From Fictibacillus sp. BK138 (GTDB lineage Bacteria; Bacillota; Bacilli; Bacillales; Fictibacillaceae): a stretch of 64,000 bases of DNA. Below are positions 8,417 to 18,069 of the stretch, in pieces. Each line of letters begins with the position of its first letter. The stretch's first letter is position 1. The stretch lies in assembly GCF_004216955.1 (NCBI RefSeq), contig NZ_SGXL01000001.1, positions 1,049,034-1,113,033 on the forward strand, read 5' to 3'. Both the position numbers and the translations under genes were made by a program. Below the pieces are notes generated by a model. The model made no database searches. It was not told where the DNA came from and worked only from the letters and a program-made list of their open reading frames with translations.

Positions 8417-9817
8417 GTGTCAACTATTAATTGGACAGAAGAAGTGGAAAAGAGAAAAGAACAGCTTATAGAAGATACAAAAGGTCTATTAAGAATTCCG
8501 AGTCTCTTGGATGAAACAAAAGGGACGAAAGGGGCTCCGTTTGGTCCTGAAATTCATCAGGCATTAATGTACTTGCTTAGTCTAGGAAAAGAAACCGGAA
8601 TGTCAGCCAAAGATGTTGATGGATATGCGGGACACTTGGAAATTGGAAGCGGAGAAGAGTTGGTCGGTATTCTTTGTCATGTGGATGTTGTGCCTGCAGG
8701 AGAAGGTTGGACGGTCGATCCTTTTGGAGCTGAAGTAAAAGACGGAAAGATCTTTGCGAGAGGCGCGATCGATGACAAGGGCCCAACGATGGCTGCTTTT
8801 TATGGAATGAAGATTATTCAAGAATTAAAGCTTCCTTTGTCAAAAAGAGTTCGTATGATTATAGGCTGTGATGAAGAAAGCAATTGGCAATGTGTAAGGC
8901 ATTATTTTAAAAATGAAGAAATGCCCAATTTCGGATTTGCTCCTGATGCAGACTTTCCGATCATAAATGCAGAAAAAGGAATCTTTGATGTCGAATTCAC
9001 CTTATCAGGGGACAATGGGAACAATGGGGATCTTCAACTCATGTCATTTGAATCTGGTCAGCGTTTGAATATGGTTCCGGACCGTGCTTCTGCAAAAGTA
9101 AAAGGCACCGATCTCGAAAACATGGAAAAAGCATTTACCCAATATGCAGAAAAAAAGAACATGGAATGTCGTTCTTTTATTGAAAAAGGGACATTAACTC
9201 TGCAGATAGAAGGGAAATCTGCACATGGCAGTACACCGGAAATCGGGATTAATGCAGGTTTAGAACTTGCAAAATTTTTAAGTGGATATACTTTTGCTGG
9301 TCAGGGGAAAGCGTTTTTGTCCTTACTTGAAGCAGTAACAGGGGAACACACTGGAAATAAACTAGGGATCGCAGCCGAGGATGAAGCAAGTGGAAAATTA
9401 ACTGTAAACCCAGGGGTAATGAAATTTAATTCTGAAGGCGGCAAAGTTGGAATGAACATCCGTTACCCTGTAACTCATAACAGTGAACAAATTGAAGAGA
9501 CATTATTTAAGAGAGCAAAGGACGATAAGTGGGACCTCAGAATTATCGAAAATAATCCACCAAATTATGTTGATGATCAACACCCATTGATTAAAACGCT
9601 TCAAAAAGTGTACGAAGAACAGACTGGAGAAAAGGGTGAATTGATTGCAATCGGAGGCGGTACTTATGCCAGATCTCTGAATACCGGAGTTGCTTTTGGT
9701 GCATTATTCCCAGGCAGAGAAGATGTGGCTCATCAAAAAGATGAGTATATGTATATTGAAGATTTATTGCGCGCTTCTGCTATTTACGCTCAAGCTATTT
9801 ATGAACTGGCAAAATAG
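8417..9817 (+). CDS. pepV: M20 dipeptidase PepV (YtjP)
   Basis: A 466-residue zinc dipeptidase of family M20, cytosolic, releasing N-terminal amino acids from dipeptides. Metal and catalytic motifs are present: CHVDVVPAGEGW (His88, Asp90), ARGAIDDKGP (Asp119/120), GCDEESNW (Glu153/154) and APDADFP. A C-terminal GGGTYAR loop completes the site, and the lid domain lies between. The start is a GTG at 8417 behind AAAGGG. The MFS gene follows 25 bp later. Confidence 0.92.
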   Translation: MSTINWTEEVEKRKEQLIEDTKGLLRIPSLLDETKGTKGAPFGPEIHQALMYLLSLGKETGMSAKDVDGYAGHLEIGSGEELVGILCHVDVVPAGEGWTVDPFGAEVKDGKIFARGAIDDKGPTMAAFYGMKIIQELKLPLSKRVRMIIGCDEESNWQCVRHYFKNEEMPNFGFAPDADFPIINAEKGIFDVEFTLSGDNGNNGDLQLMSFESGQRLNMVPDRASAKVKGTDLENMEKAFTQYAEKKNMECRSFIEKGTLTLQIEGKSAHGSTPEIGINAGLELAKFLSGYTFAGQGKAFLSLLEAVTGEHTGNKLGIAAEDEASGKLTVNPGVMKFNSEGGKVGMNIRYPVTHNSEQIEETLFKRAKDDKWDLRIIENNPPNYVDDQHPLIKTLQKVYEEQTGEKGELIAIGGGTYARSLNTGVAFGALFPGREDVAHQKDEYMYIEDLLRASAIYAQAIYELAK

Positions 9818-9842
9818 GTAAGAAAGAGAAGAGGGAATCATC

Positions 9843-11021
9843 ATGAACAAAACTTTTGATCAAACCTCAATTAGTTTAAAAGGATTTTATCTGCTTTTCT
9901 TTTTTGGTCTTGGAAGCTTATTTCCCTTATTGGGTGTTTACTTTAAAGAAGAAGTGGGACTCAGCGGTACAGAAATCGGTACGTTGATGTCAATCAGTCC
10001 TGTGGTAATGATTTTTGCACAGCCGCTTTGGGGGATGATCACCGACTTTTCCAGACGTCCAAGGTCAGTACTGGGCTTGACCTTATTTTTAACAGCAGTA
10101 TTGGGATACAGTATATTATTGCTGGACTCTTATTTGTGGCTCTTATTACTGCTTATCATATTCTCATTCATGCAGAGTGCTCTTGTACCTGTATCAGATA
10201 GTATATTGCTGAATTATGTTCAAAAAGAGAACAAGCAGTATGGAAACTATCGGCTGTTCGGAGCTGTCGGGTTCGCGATAGCGGTATATATCGCAGGAAG
10301 ACTGGCTGAATCTTTTGGTACACAAGTGATATTTTATATGTTTACAGCCGTTCTTTTCGTATGTATTTTGTTTGTATTTAATATGCCTAAAGAAAACCAG
10401 TCACTTAAAACGGATATGAAAAAGGGTGTTGATAAGCTGATAAAAATGCCATCATTTATTATTTTCCTTATCGCTACATTTCTTGTTTTCGGCCCGATTT
10501 TTGCCAATAACTTTTATTTTGGTTTTTATATTCAAGAAACGGGTGGCACTTTAGCTGGAGTAGGGTTAGCGTTTTTGTTGGCGGCGGGAAGTGAAGCTCC
10601 TTTTATGAAGTTCGCAGGACTTACGATCAAAAAATGGGGCATGATGCAGATCATGATGTTTGCAGCAGCGGTCTCTGCTGTCCGCTGGACGTTCTACTTT
10701 TTCGAACCATCTTTTCCGGTAGTTTTGGCTACAACTATCGCACAAGGATTTTCGGTAGGTCTATTCATTCCTGCAGCTATGGAGTATGTACGGATGTATA
10801 CACCTAGTGAAGTAAGAGCGACTGCAGTCTCTTTATATTCGGCTGTAGGGAACGGACTAGGTTCTTGGTTCTGTACGTTTGTTGGAGGGGTAATTTTTGA
10901 TAAATACTCAATCTTTTATACGTACCTGTTCTTCGGTGTACTTTCGTTTGCCGGTCTAATGATGGTTATTATTCTCTCAAAAATGGAACAAGAACCCGTT
11001 CTCGTACACAGATCTATATAA
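9843..11021 (+). CDS. MFS transporter, LacY/NupG-like subgroup
   Basis: A 392-residue carrier with about twelve hydrophobic segments. The inter-helix motif GMITDFSRRPR lies between TM2 and TM3, and the N-terminal part (LFFFGLGSLFPLLGVYFKEEVGLSGTEIG split over two helices) resembles the MFS_1-like sugar/nucleoside symporter subgroup, including B. subtilis YwbF. The substrate cannot be inferred. ATG 9843 follows AAGAGAAGAGGG. It is last in a possible channel-pepV-carrier transcript and precedes a short array. Confidence 0.85.
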   Translation: MNKTFDQTSISLKGFYLLFFFGLGSLFPLLGVYFKEEVGLSGTEIGTLMSISPVVMIFAQPLWGMITDFSRRPRSVLGLTLFLTAVLGYSILLLDSYLWLLLLLIIFSFMQSALVPVSDSILLNYVQKENKQYGNYRLFGAVGFAIAVYIAGRLAESFGTQVIFYMFTAVLFVCILFVFNMPKENQSLKTDMKKGVDKLIKMPSFIIFLIATFLVFGPIFANNFYFGFYIQETGGTLAGVGLAFLLAAGSEAPFMKFAGLTIKKWGMMQIMMFAAAVSAVRWTFYFFEPSFPVVLATTIAQGFSVGLFIPAAMEYVRMYTPSEVRATAVSLYSAVGNGLGSWFCTFVGGVIFDKYSIFYTYLFFGVLSFAGLMMVIILSKMEQEPVLVHRSI

Positions 11022-11070
11022 AGTTCCATTTATGAGTTGAAGATGTAATACCATTCTTATAGGAGGGAAA

Positions 11071-11156
11071 TTGTTCGGTTGTCCCGCTTTTTTGTACAGT
11101 CAAGGTTAATTTTTGTACGGTTAGCAGTCATTTTTGTTCGGTTCCCAAATCCTTTG
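11071..11156. repeat. 21-bp array, four units (TTTTTGTWCGGTT type)
   Basis: TGTTCGGT/TGTACGGT cores begin at 11072, 11093, 11114 and 11135, exactly 21 bp apart. Each is preceded by a T-run and followed by about 9 variable bases. The reverse complement of the unit, ACCGAACAAAAA, is the unit of the array at 25.08 kb. It lies between the convergent MFS gene and ytkP. A 61-codon frame over it is not credible as a gene. Confidence 0.85.
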
Positions 11157-11210
11157 TATTATCACAAAGAATTTCATAGACCGCAAATTAGGTGTGACAT
11201 CATTGGATTA

Positions 11211-11248
11211 CAAAAGACATTCCGAACGTATCTCGGGATGTCTTTTGT
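11211..11248. terminator. Bidirectional terminator of ytkP
   Basis: CAAAAGACATTCC (11211-11223) pairs with GGGATGTCTTTTG (11235-11247) with one G-U pair, just beyond the ytkP stop. Confidence 0.8.
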
Positions 11249-11253
11249 ATCTC

Positions 11254-12189
11254 TTATGAATTAAACTGAAACAGATCGCTTGAGAGATAGCGTTCCCCAG
11301 AGTCACAAGTCATGCAGATCACAACTTCTCCCTTTTTACGTTTTTCAGCAATCTTTAAAGCTGCAAAAACAGCAGCACCCGAAGACGGGCCAACAAGGAT
11401 GCCCTCTTCTGAAGCAAGACGTCTTGTAATGTTATAAGCGTCTTCATCATTTACCTGAACAATTTCATCATAGACGTTTTGGTTTAAAATCGATGGAATA
11501 AAGCCGGGGCTAGTTCCCACTAACTTATGTTTTCCAGGTTTCCCGCCTGAGAGTACAGGAGATCCTTTTGGTTCTACAACATGTACGGTAAGATCAGGGA
11601 ACATTGACTTCAGGGTTTCACCTGTACCTGTTATCGTTCCGCCAGTTCCAGCGGGTGCAATAAATGCAGAAAATGGTTTCCCTATTTCTTCAATAGCTTC
11701 TTTTATCTCAATCGCTGTACTATGACGATGAGCATCTGGATTAGAAGGGTTTTCGAATTGCATAGGCATGAAGCTGTTTGGAATCTCTGCTGCAAGCTCT
11801 CTTGCCTTCTTTATCGCCCCAGGCATTTTTTCATCTCCCGGAGTCAGTACAACTTTTGCTCCATAAGCTTTTAACAAATTTATTCTTTCTTCCGTCATCG
11901 TATCTGGCATGACGATTATCGATTTATATCCTCTTGCTGCAGCATTCATAGCAAGACCGATACCTGTATTTCCAGAGGTCGGTTCTATAATGGTAGAGCC
12001 TTCTTTTAAATCGCCTTTTTTCTCTGCTTCAATAATCATATTATATGCAGCTCGATCTTTCAGACTTCGGCTCGGATTGTAGTACTCCAGCTTAACGTAC
12101 ACATCTGCACCTTCTGAATGAGGCAAGCGGTTTAATTTAACAACAGGTGTATCTCCGATCAGATCCGCGATGTTTGTTACGACTCTCAT
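11254..12189 (-). CDS. ytkP: PLP-dependent cysteine synthase family protein YtkP
   Basis: A 311-residue PLP enzyme of the O-acetylserine sulfhydrylase family. The PLP lysine is K44 in NPSRSLKDRAAYN. The substrate loop TSGNTGIG, the phosphate loop GTGGTITGTG and the PSSGAA segment are present. The lysine loop reads PSRSLKDR rather than the PGGSVKDR of standard CysK, as in B. subtilis YtkP, so its preferred substrate may differ. ATG 12189 is chosen because AAGGAG lies 8 nt upstream; the GTG at 12198 overlaps that site. The resulting length equals B. subtilis YtkP. Confidence 0.9.
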   Translation of the reverse strand: MRVVTNIADLIGDTPVVKLNRLPHSEGADVYVKLEYYNPSRSLKDRAAYNMIIEAEKKGDLKEGSTIIEPTSGNTGIGLAMNAAARGYKSIIVMPDTMTEERINLLKAYGAKVVLTPGDEKMPGAIKKARELAAEIPNSFMPMQFENPSNPDAHRHSTAIEIKEAIEEIGKPFSAFIAPAGTGGTITGTGETLKSMFPDLTVHVVEPKGSPVLSGGKPGKHKLVGTSPGFIPSILNQNVYDEIVQVNDEDAYNITRRLASEEGILVGPSSGAAVFAALKIAEKRKKGEVVICMTCDSGERYLSSDLFQFNS

Positions 12190-12305
12190 AATTTGCACTC
12201 CTTTTTTATTACTGTCTTTAGTATAACAAATAATCCATTCGGTAAAAAAGCAGATAGGGGGATACGATTATCTGATAAAATAAATTATGGAAAGCGGTGA
12301 ATTTT

Positions 12306-12866
12306 ATGGAAAGGCATTTATTTGTTGCTTTACAGCTTCAGGCTGGTGTGAAATCAACACTTGATCAAATGTGCCAAGAAATAAAAAAGGAGAACTCATT
12401 TAAAACATGGGTTCACCCCGATGATTATCATATTACACTCGCATTTTTAGGAAAAGCATCAAGGGATCAATTAAAGCATCTGACTCCGTTATTGGAGGAA
12501 AGCGTGCAAGGGTTTGAAGCTTTTGCATTAAATATCAACCATCTAGGTTTCTTTGGAAACAAAGAGAACCCAAGGATCTTTTGGGCTGGTGTTGAAGAAC
12601 AGGTTAAATTATATAGTCTGCAAAAACAAGTGGCATATGCATGCAAACGTGCTGATTTCATCTTAGAGAAGAGGTCTTACTCCCCGCATATTACGCTTGC
12701 ACGAAAACTATTGGATTCCTCAGCACTGCCTGTTGATTCAGAGAATTGGTGGGATATCTATGGGAAAGAAGTTCAATTTCAAGCGGAAAATGTTGTTCTA
12801 TATGAAACACATTTTGAAAAGCAGCCGAAATATCAGATTGTACAGTCCTTTTCATTAATAAGATAG
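12306..12866 (+). CDS. thpR: RNA 2',3'-cyclic phosphodiesterase ThpR (YtlP)
   Basis: A 186-residue 2H phosphoesterase. The two catalytic HxT motifs are H42-I-T44 (DDYHITLAFLG) and H128-I-T130 (YSPHITLARK). Family members hydrolyse 2',3'-cyclic phosphate RNA ends, and some act on related cyclic nucleotides. ATG 12306 is preferred over the GTG at 12297 because GGTGA is positioned for it. First of the conserved ytlP-ytlQ-ytlR cluster. Confidence 0.9.
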   Translation: MERHLFVALQLQAGVKSTLDQMCQEIKKENSFKTWVHPDDYHITLAFLGKASRDQLKHLTPLLEESVQGFEAFALNINHLGFFGNKENPRIFWAGVEEQVKLYSLQKQVAYACKRADFILEKRSYSPHITLARKLLDSSALPVDSENWWDIYGKEVQFQAENVVLYETHFEKQPKYQIVQSFSLIR

Positions 12867-12894
12867 ACAGTAAAAGGAGGAGGGGAAGAAAAGA

Positions 12895-13677
12895 ATGGCA
12901 CAACTAGTCAAAATACAAGATTATGTTTCACGTTATGAAAAGAACCTTTATCATTATCAATCTCTATTTATGCGTATTAAGGAAAATCGCAGAAAAGGGT
13001 TTAAGACTGATATTGGAGAAGATGGCCGTAAACTCTTGCAAAAGGAATTCAGAGAAACCCTTTTTCAGAACCAGATGAAATGGGCAACTTCCACAGTGAG
13101 AGAAGTTTCGAACGTTGATCAGAAATATAATAGAGACCAGCAGTTGCAATTTCTGACACAGGAAATTCCTGATAATTATTTTTTGTTTTATGAGCCTGTA
13201 TTACGGGTTAAAAGTGCGCCAGTTGAACTCGATGTAATCTTAGTGGGCCCGGCAACGATATCACTTATTGTCTGGATGAAAGGTGAAGGGATCTGGCAGG
13301 AAGCGGAGAATAAACGTTTTTGGAAAAATGGCAGCTCTGAGCAAAAGGAAACAAGATTAAGTCCGGTTATCAGACTTGAAAGAATGAACAGCATAATCAA
13401 AGGATGGGCTGAACCATATAAAGAACAGCTTTCAATTCAGCAAACCATAATAGCACCTAATGCATTTATTGATCTTTCGAACGACTGGAGAAAGATAAAC
13501 TTCGTTGATAAACGGAATTTTAAAGAATGGCATATGCGAATCGTTAATGAGCCAGCTCCTGTGAAGAGTCAGCAATTAAAATTTGTTTCAGAAATTTTAA
13601 GTATTGGTGTGACAAATTCTCTTTATAGAAAAGATCCTCTACAAAACGAGTCTGAGTTAAGTTTTGAAGGAATTTGA
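12895..13677 (+). CDS. ytlQ: Conserved protein YtlQ
   Basis: A 260-residue soluble protein between thpR and ytlR, the place of ytlQ in B. subtilis, with the MAQLVKIQDYVSRYEKN start of that family. The central part (PVELDVILVGPATISLIVWMKG...) resembles in outline the beta-strand core of NERD/restriction-like folds, but the usual catalytic E-x-K is not evident, so nuclease function is not supported. ATG 12895 follows GGAGGAGGGG. Function is unknown. Confidence 0.82.
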   Translation: MAQLVKIQDYVSRYEKNLYHYQSLFMRIKENRRKGFKTDIGEDGRKLLQKEFRETLFQNQMKWATSTVREVSNVDQKYNRDQQLQFLTQEIPDNYFLFYEPVLRVKSAPVELDVILVGPATISLIVWMKGEGIWQEAENKRFWKNGSSEQKETRLSPVIRLERMNSIIKGWAEPYKEQLSIQQTIIAPNAFIDLSNDWRKINFVDKRNFKEWHMRIVNEPAPVKSQQLKFVSEILSIGVTNSLYRKDPLQNESELSFEGI

Positions 13678-13725
13678 TACATATTGTCGAATTGAATGTA
13701 AAACAAACAATCGAGGACTCATTTG

Positions 13726-14649
13726 ATGAAAAGATACTTTTTTATAATTAATACGAATAACTCAAAAGCAGTGAGAGCATTCAATCGCTTAAAAAAAGAA
13801 TTAGATAAAGAAGAGATATCCTATCGAACTTTCTATACTGAGCACAAAGGTCATGCTATTGAAATAGCTAAGAAAATTATATACATAAACAAGGATTCCA
13901 TTAAAGCAATCATCGCGGTAGGCGGGGATGGGACTATTCATGAGGTGTTCAATGGAATAAAAGATCACCCTGAAATTCCACTCGGCTTTATATCGGGCGG
14001 TTCAGGAAATGATATTGTTCGTGTACTTGCCTCCAAAATAAAAGGTGTTAAAAGCCAAATTTCTTATTTAAAACGGAAAAGACTGATCAAAAGTGATGCA
14101 GGAATTATTCATATGATCGGAAGAAGCATGAAGGATCAGGTGTTTTTAAGTGCGATCGGAATAGGTCTTGACGGAGAAGTGGCGAGATATACAAATGAAG
14201 CCCGTTACAAAAAATTGCTTCACAAGATGAGATTAGGGACTTTTGCATACGTTATAACATTGTTTAAAGTTTTGAAATCCTATAAACTAGCTTCTATAGA
14301 GTTAGAGGTCGATGGGCAGGTTCATACTTTTGACACGGTTTGGCTTGTAGCTGTCGGGAACATGCCCTATTATGGAGGGGGCATGAAAATTTGCCCGGAG
14401 GCTCGTTACAACGATGGAAGACTCGATGTTTGTGTTGTACATACGATCTCTTTAGCAAAACTTCTTATGCTTTTTATTTCAGTCTTTTGGGGCGGACACG
14501 TAAAGGTGCAAGGAGTATCACAGTTTACATGCCGGAATATTACAGTGAAAACAAACAGACCAGTTGCGATTCATGCTGACGGTGAATATAAAGGAACAAC
14601 ACCAGTTTCCATTGAAATCAATCCTCTGTCTGTACCGATAAAAGTTTAA
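13726..14649 (+). CDS. ytlR: Diacylglycerol/lipid kinase family protein YtlR
   Basis: A 307-residue member of the DgkB/YegS lipid kinase family, expected to phosphorylate a lipid alcohol with ATP at the inner membrane face. The nucleotide motif GGDGT is at residues 66-70 and the glycine-rich SGGSGND at 90-96. A C-terminal beta domain ends with the HADGEYKG segment. ATG 13726 has GAGG 9 nt upstream, which beats the adjacent TTG at 13723. The lipid substrate is unknown. Confidence 0.9.
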   Translation: MKRYFFIINTNNSKAVRAFNRLKKELDKEEISYRTFYTEHKGHAIEIAKKIIYINKDSIKAIIAVGGDGTIHEVFNGIKDHPEIPLGFISGGSGNDIVRVLASKIKGVKSQISYLKRKRLIKSDAGIIHMIGRSMKDQVFLSAIGIGLDGEVARYTNEARYKKLLHKMRLGTFAYVITLFKVLKSYKLASIELEVDGQVHTFDTVWLVAVGNMPYYGGGMKICPEARYNDGRLDVCVVHTISLAKLLMLFISVFWGGHVKVQGVSQFTCRNITVKTNRPVAIHADGEYKGTTPVSIEINPLSVPIKV

Positions 14650-14678
14650 AATCTATGAATACTTGAGTGGTGAAAAGA

Positions 14679-14879
14679 ATGAAATGGACCGATTTTTTTA
14701 ATATGGCACTTTTTTCGATCCTTTGGGTTGCGCTGATTCAAAAAAAACCAGGTATAAAAGAATGGGTGACAGACGTAACTAACGGGAATCTTATGTGGGG
14801 TATCATCATACCGATCATCCTTTATGCAGCTTTAGTGATTGCAGGAAGAGTTCTAAAAAATAAATACTTAAATGATTAA
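14679..14879 (+). CDS. Small two-helix membrane protein
   Basis: A 66-residue protein with a hydrophobic segment at about 7-22 (MALFSILWVALI) and a second at about 38-58 (MWGIIIPIILYAALVIAG), ending in a basic tail. I do not recognise a family. GTGGTGA upstream suits the ATG at 14679. It lies 29 bp after ytlR and before a terminator, so it is probably co-transcribed with the ytlPQR set. Confidence 0.65.
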   Translation: MKWTDFFNMALFSILWVALIQKKPGIKEWVTDVTNGNLMWGIIIPIILYAALVIAGRVLKNKYLND

Positions 14880-14880
14880 T

Positions 14881-14908
14881 GAGAGCGGGTAATCCCTCTC
14901 TCTTTTTC
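14881..14908 (+). terminator. Terminator of the ytlPQR transcript
   Basis: GAGAGCGGG pairs with CCCTCTCTC around a TAAT loop, with one mismatch, and is followed by TTTTT. Confidence 0.7.
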
Positions 14909-14980
14909 ATATTTGCGAATAACAAAATGAAATTAAGTTCAATATGATGTAATAGCTGACTGAAGGAGTGTGAAAACAGG

Positions 14981-17113
14981 TTGAAGAACTTTGAAGCAAT
15001 AGCTTATATGGATGACTTTTCCCTAATAACAATAGTAGCTAAAAAGCCTTTTTCAATCGTACCATCGTTTGGATTATTACAAACGGATGGTATCGTGCAT
15101 TCCTTAACGTTATTTAAACAAGAAAATTATAACCAGAGATATATCTACAAGTGTAAATCTCCTATTCAATTAGTTATGGGGAAAGATTATTGGATAAAAA
15201 TAAACGAAAACCAGATTCCCCTTCAAATAGGCAGTATTGTCCGGACAGAACAATTTGATTCGCTTTTTTTTGATGATGGTCCTCTTGGTGCTCTTTATAC
15301 ACCAGATTCCACTGTTTTTAAAGTATGGTCTCCTGTAGCTGTTGAAATGCAGGTTAAGTATAAAAAAACAGGTGAATTCGATTTTTTAGAAGCAAGCATG
15401 GAAAGAACAGAAAGAGGAGTTTGGCACTTTACCTTACAAGGTGATCACCATTTAACAGAGTACATTTACAAAGCTAGAGTGAATCACGTTTGGGTAGAGA
15501 TAACAGATCCATATGCACGCTCCGTAACAATTAATGGTGAGAGGTCGGTCATAATTGATCTGCAGAAAACAGATCCTGACCAATGGCAGCGATCCGAAAA
15601 AAGAATGAATCTTCGTTCGAAAACTGACAGTATCATCTATGAACTCCACATTAGAGATTTTACGATACATCCTGATAGCGGTGTGAAACATAAAGGTAAA
15701 TATCTTGGAATGGCGGAAAGAAACACAACAACATCAAAAGGGACTATTACGGGGTTAGATTATTTAACAAGATTGGGTATTACACATGTTCAATTAATGC
15801 CGGTCGCAGATTTTGGAAGTGTAGATGAAACAAAACCAGATTCCCAATATAACTGGGGTTATGATCCTGTTCATTTCTTTGCCCCAGAAGGATCGTATGC
15901 AACCGAACCAAGTAATCCGGTCTTGAGGATTCAAGAGCTGAAAACTTTAATTCGAACACTGCAAGATAATGGGCTTTCTGTTATCTTGGATGTCGTATTT
16001 AATCATGTTTATAAATTGGAAGAGTCATCTTTTGAAAAGCTGGTTCCAGGTTATTATTTTCGATATGATGCTGGCGGCAATCCTGTGAACGGTACAGGTG
16101 TTGGTAACGACACAGCTTCAGAACGTAAAATGGTAAGAAAGTTCATTATAGATGCGCTTTTATATTGGCTAAATGAGTATAAAGTTGACGGTTTTCGCTT
16201 TGATTTAATGGGAATACATGATGTAGAAACGATGAATATCGCTGCTCAAAAACTAAAATCATTAAACCCTGGAATCTTTTTGCTCGGAGAGGGTTGGGAT
16301 CTGAATACGAATCTCGAGCCGGAGAAGAGAGCAACCTTATCTTCAGCTAAAGTTCTTCCTGACTATTCATTTTTTAACGATTCTTTTCGAGATAGTGTAA
16401 AAGGAAGTATATTTACTGGAGGTACTGCAGGGTTTATTAATGGAAATCAGGAACATTCTGTTAAGGATCAAATTTTGAGATCGGTAAAAGGGTATTCTGG
16501 TACAAATGACAGGTTTTTATCTGCAGAACAAAGCATTAATTATACTGAATGCCATGATAACCATACTCTATTTGATCTATTGAAAATTCGTCACCCGAAT
16601 GAAAATGAACGGCAACGAAAAAAAAGGCAGCAGCTTGCGCTGGCATTTACCCTGTTTTCAAGAGGAGTTCCATTTATTCATTCAGGGCAAGAATTTTACC
16701 GTACGAAGTATGGAGTTGAGAACAGCTACAATATGTCTGATCGAATCAATGCTTTTAATTGGCACGATTGTGAAAAACACAAAAACGATGTTAAATACTT
16801 TCAAGAGTTAATAAAAATTCGCAACGAACAGCCTGTCTTTCGTGAGGAAGAAAGCAGGATTAATCGATTGCACGAACTTCCAGATGGTGTTTTTGGAGTG
16901 GAAATTAATCATTCTTTGACCGATAAAAAAGTAAAGTGTTTCAATTGGGAAAAAGTATTACTTCTATTTAATCAATCTCTAAAAGCCGTAGAAATACCAA
17001 TCCCTCAGGGTTCTTGGAAAATAGCAGTTGAAAACGAGAAATATGCTGTAAGAAATTTGGATTCAAATAAGTATCTCATTCATCCATTATCGTTTTCTTT
17101 ATTATTTGTATAG
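14981..17113 (+). CDS. amyX: Type I pullulanase AmyX
   Basis: A 710-residue debranching enzyme of GH13 that hydrolyses alpha-1,6 links in pullulan and glycogen-type polymers. No signal peptide is seen, so it is probably intracellular. An N-terminal CBM48-like region (about 95-200) precedes the barrel. The type I hallmark YNWGYDP is at 290-296, region I DVVFNHVYK at 338-345, nucleophile D408 in GFRFD, acid/base E437 in GEGWD, and region IV is TECHDNHTL. The TTG at 14981 lies 12 nt after AAGGAG, rather long; an internal ATG at residue 10 is an alternative. ytmP follows, as in B. subtilis. Confidence 0.93.
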   Translation: MKNFEAIAYMDDFSLITIVAKKPFSIVPSFGLLQTDGIVHSLTLFKQENYNQRYIYKCKSPIQLVMGKDYWIKINENQIPLQIGSIVRTEQFDSLFFDDGPLGALYTPDSTVFKVWSPVAVEMQVKYKKTGEFDFLEASMERTERGVWHFTLQGDHHLTEYIYKARVNHVWVEITDPYARSVTINGERSVIIDLQKTDPDQWQRSEKRMNLRSKTDSIIYELHIRDFTIHPDSGVKHKGKYLGMAERNTTTSKGTITGLDYLTRLGITHVQLMPVADFGSVDETKPDSQYNWGYDPVHFFAPEGSYATEPSNPVLRIQELKTLIRTLQDNGLSVILDVVFNHVYKLEESSFEKLVPGYYFRYDAGGNPVNGTGVGNDTASERKMVRKFIIDALLYWLNEYKVDGFRFDLMGIHDVETMNIAAQKLKSLNPGIFLLGEGWDLNTNLEPEKRATLSSAKVLPDYSFFNDSFRDSVKGSIFTGGTAGFINGNQEHSVKDQILRSVKGYSGTNDRFLSAEQSINYTECHDNHTLFDLLKIRHPNENERQRKKRQQLALAFTLFSRGVPFIHSGQEFYRTKYGVENSYNMSDRINAFNWHDCEKHKNDVKYFQELIKIRNEQPVFREEESRINRLHELPDGVFGVEINHSLTDKKVKCFNWEKVLLLFNQSLKAVEIPIPQGSWKIAVENEKYAVRNLDSNKYLIHPLSFSLLFV

Positions 17114-17268
17114 GATGATGTTTGAAGTCGTAATATTCAAGTGCTTTTATTGATTTTTTGTGTTAAAATAATGACTTCGCAGTATTTTATTTTGATACGG
17201 AAATTTATTCTCTTTGGTGAATGAACATAAATGAAATACGGATCTAACTAGACAAGAAGGTGAACATT

Positions 17269-18051
17269 TTGGAACAGATTTTGGGAGAAGATTGGCAGGT
17301 TTCCCCTGCTGGCGGAGCAACAGGAGAAGCATATATAGCTGAATACGGGAACCAAAAACTGTTCTTAAAGCGTAATTCCTCTCCTTTTTTAGCTGTTCTT
17401 TCGGCTGAAGGCATTGTACCCAAATTGTTATGGACAAAAAGACTTGGGAACGGTGATGTTATTACTGCACAGCAATGGCTTAATGGACGGGAACTAAAAG
17501 CAGCTGATATGAAGAGCAAAAACGTTGCAGAACTGTTAGCAAAAATCCATCAGTCTCAAGAGTTGCTGGGAATGATGAACCGTTTGGAAAAAAAGCGACT
17601 GACACCAGTTGACATGCTTAACGATATCCAAAAACAGATGCGGAAAGAAAAAGATTATCTCGAAATAATTAATGATTCATTCGCTTATCTAATGGAAACT
17701 GCATCAGAAGTAGAAGTTGAGAATTTGGTTGTGTGTCATTGTGATGTAAACCATAACAATTGGCTGCTAAGTGATACGAATGAATTGTTTTTAATTGACT
17801 GGGATGGTGCAATGATTGCAGACCCTGCTTTGGATTTGGGAATGTTGCTATACAGCTATATTCCTTATGAAGAATGGGATAACTGGCTTGGAATCTATGG
17901 CCAGACCTTAGACGATGATCTAGAACGCAGAATGCATTGGTATGTACTTGCACAAACAATTAGCTCTTTTTTCTGGTATAAAGAAAAAGGGCAGTCAAAG
18001 GAAACTGCCCAGTTAGCTGAAAGTATTAAGGAGCTTGCGGGTACGATCTGA
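17269..18051 (+). CDS. ytmP: Phosphotransferase YtmP (APH/choline kinase-like)
   Basis: A 260-residue small-molecule kinase fold. The Brenner motif CHCDVNHNNW contains the catalytic Asp and Asn, followed by the metal-binding IDWDGA and a glycine-rich N-terminal PAGGATGEAY loop. The acceptor is unknown; the family includes aminoglycoside and choline/ethanolamine kinases. TTG 17269 is preferred because AAGGTGA is 6 nt upstream; the GTG at 17260 overlaps that site. Position after amyX is conserved. Confidence 0.85.
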   Translation: MEQILGEDWQVSPAGGATGEAYIAEYGNQKLFLKRNSSPFLAVLSAEGIVPKLLWTKRLGNGDVITAQQWLNGRELKAADMKSKNVAELLAKIHQSQELLGMMNRLEKKRLTPVDMLNDIQKQMRKEKDYLEIINDSFAYLMETASEVEVENLVVCHCDVNHNNWLLSDTNELFLIDWDGAMIADPALDLGMLLYSYIPYEEWDNWLGIYGQTLDDDLERRMHWYVLAQTISSFFWYKEKGQSKETAQLAESIKELAGTI

Positions 18052-18069
18052 CAATTAAAATGTAAATCT

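Noticed and set aside
11079-11264. 61-residue frame
   Set aside because: Lies on the array and the ytkP terminator; start is inside a repeat unit.
12190-12198. GTG start three codons upstream in ytkP
   Set aside because: The GTG is part of the AAGGAGTG ribosome binding site itself; the ATG at 12189 gives the family length.
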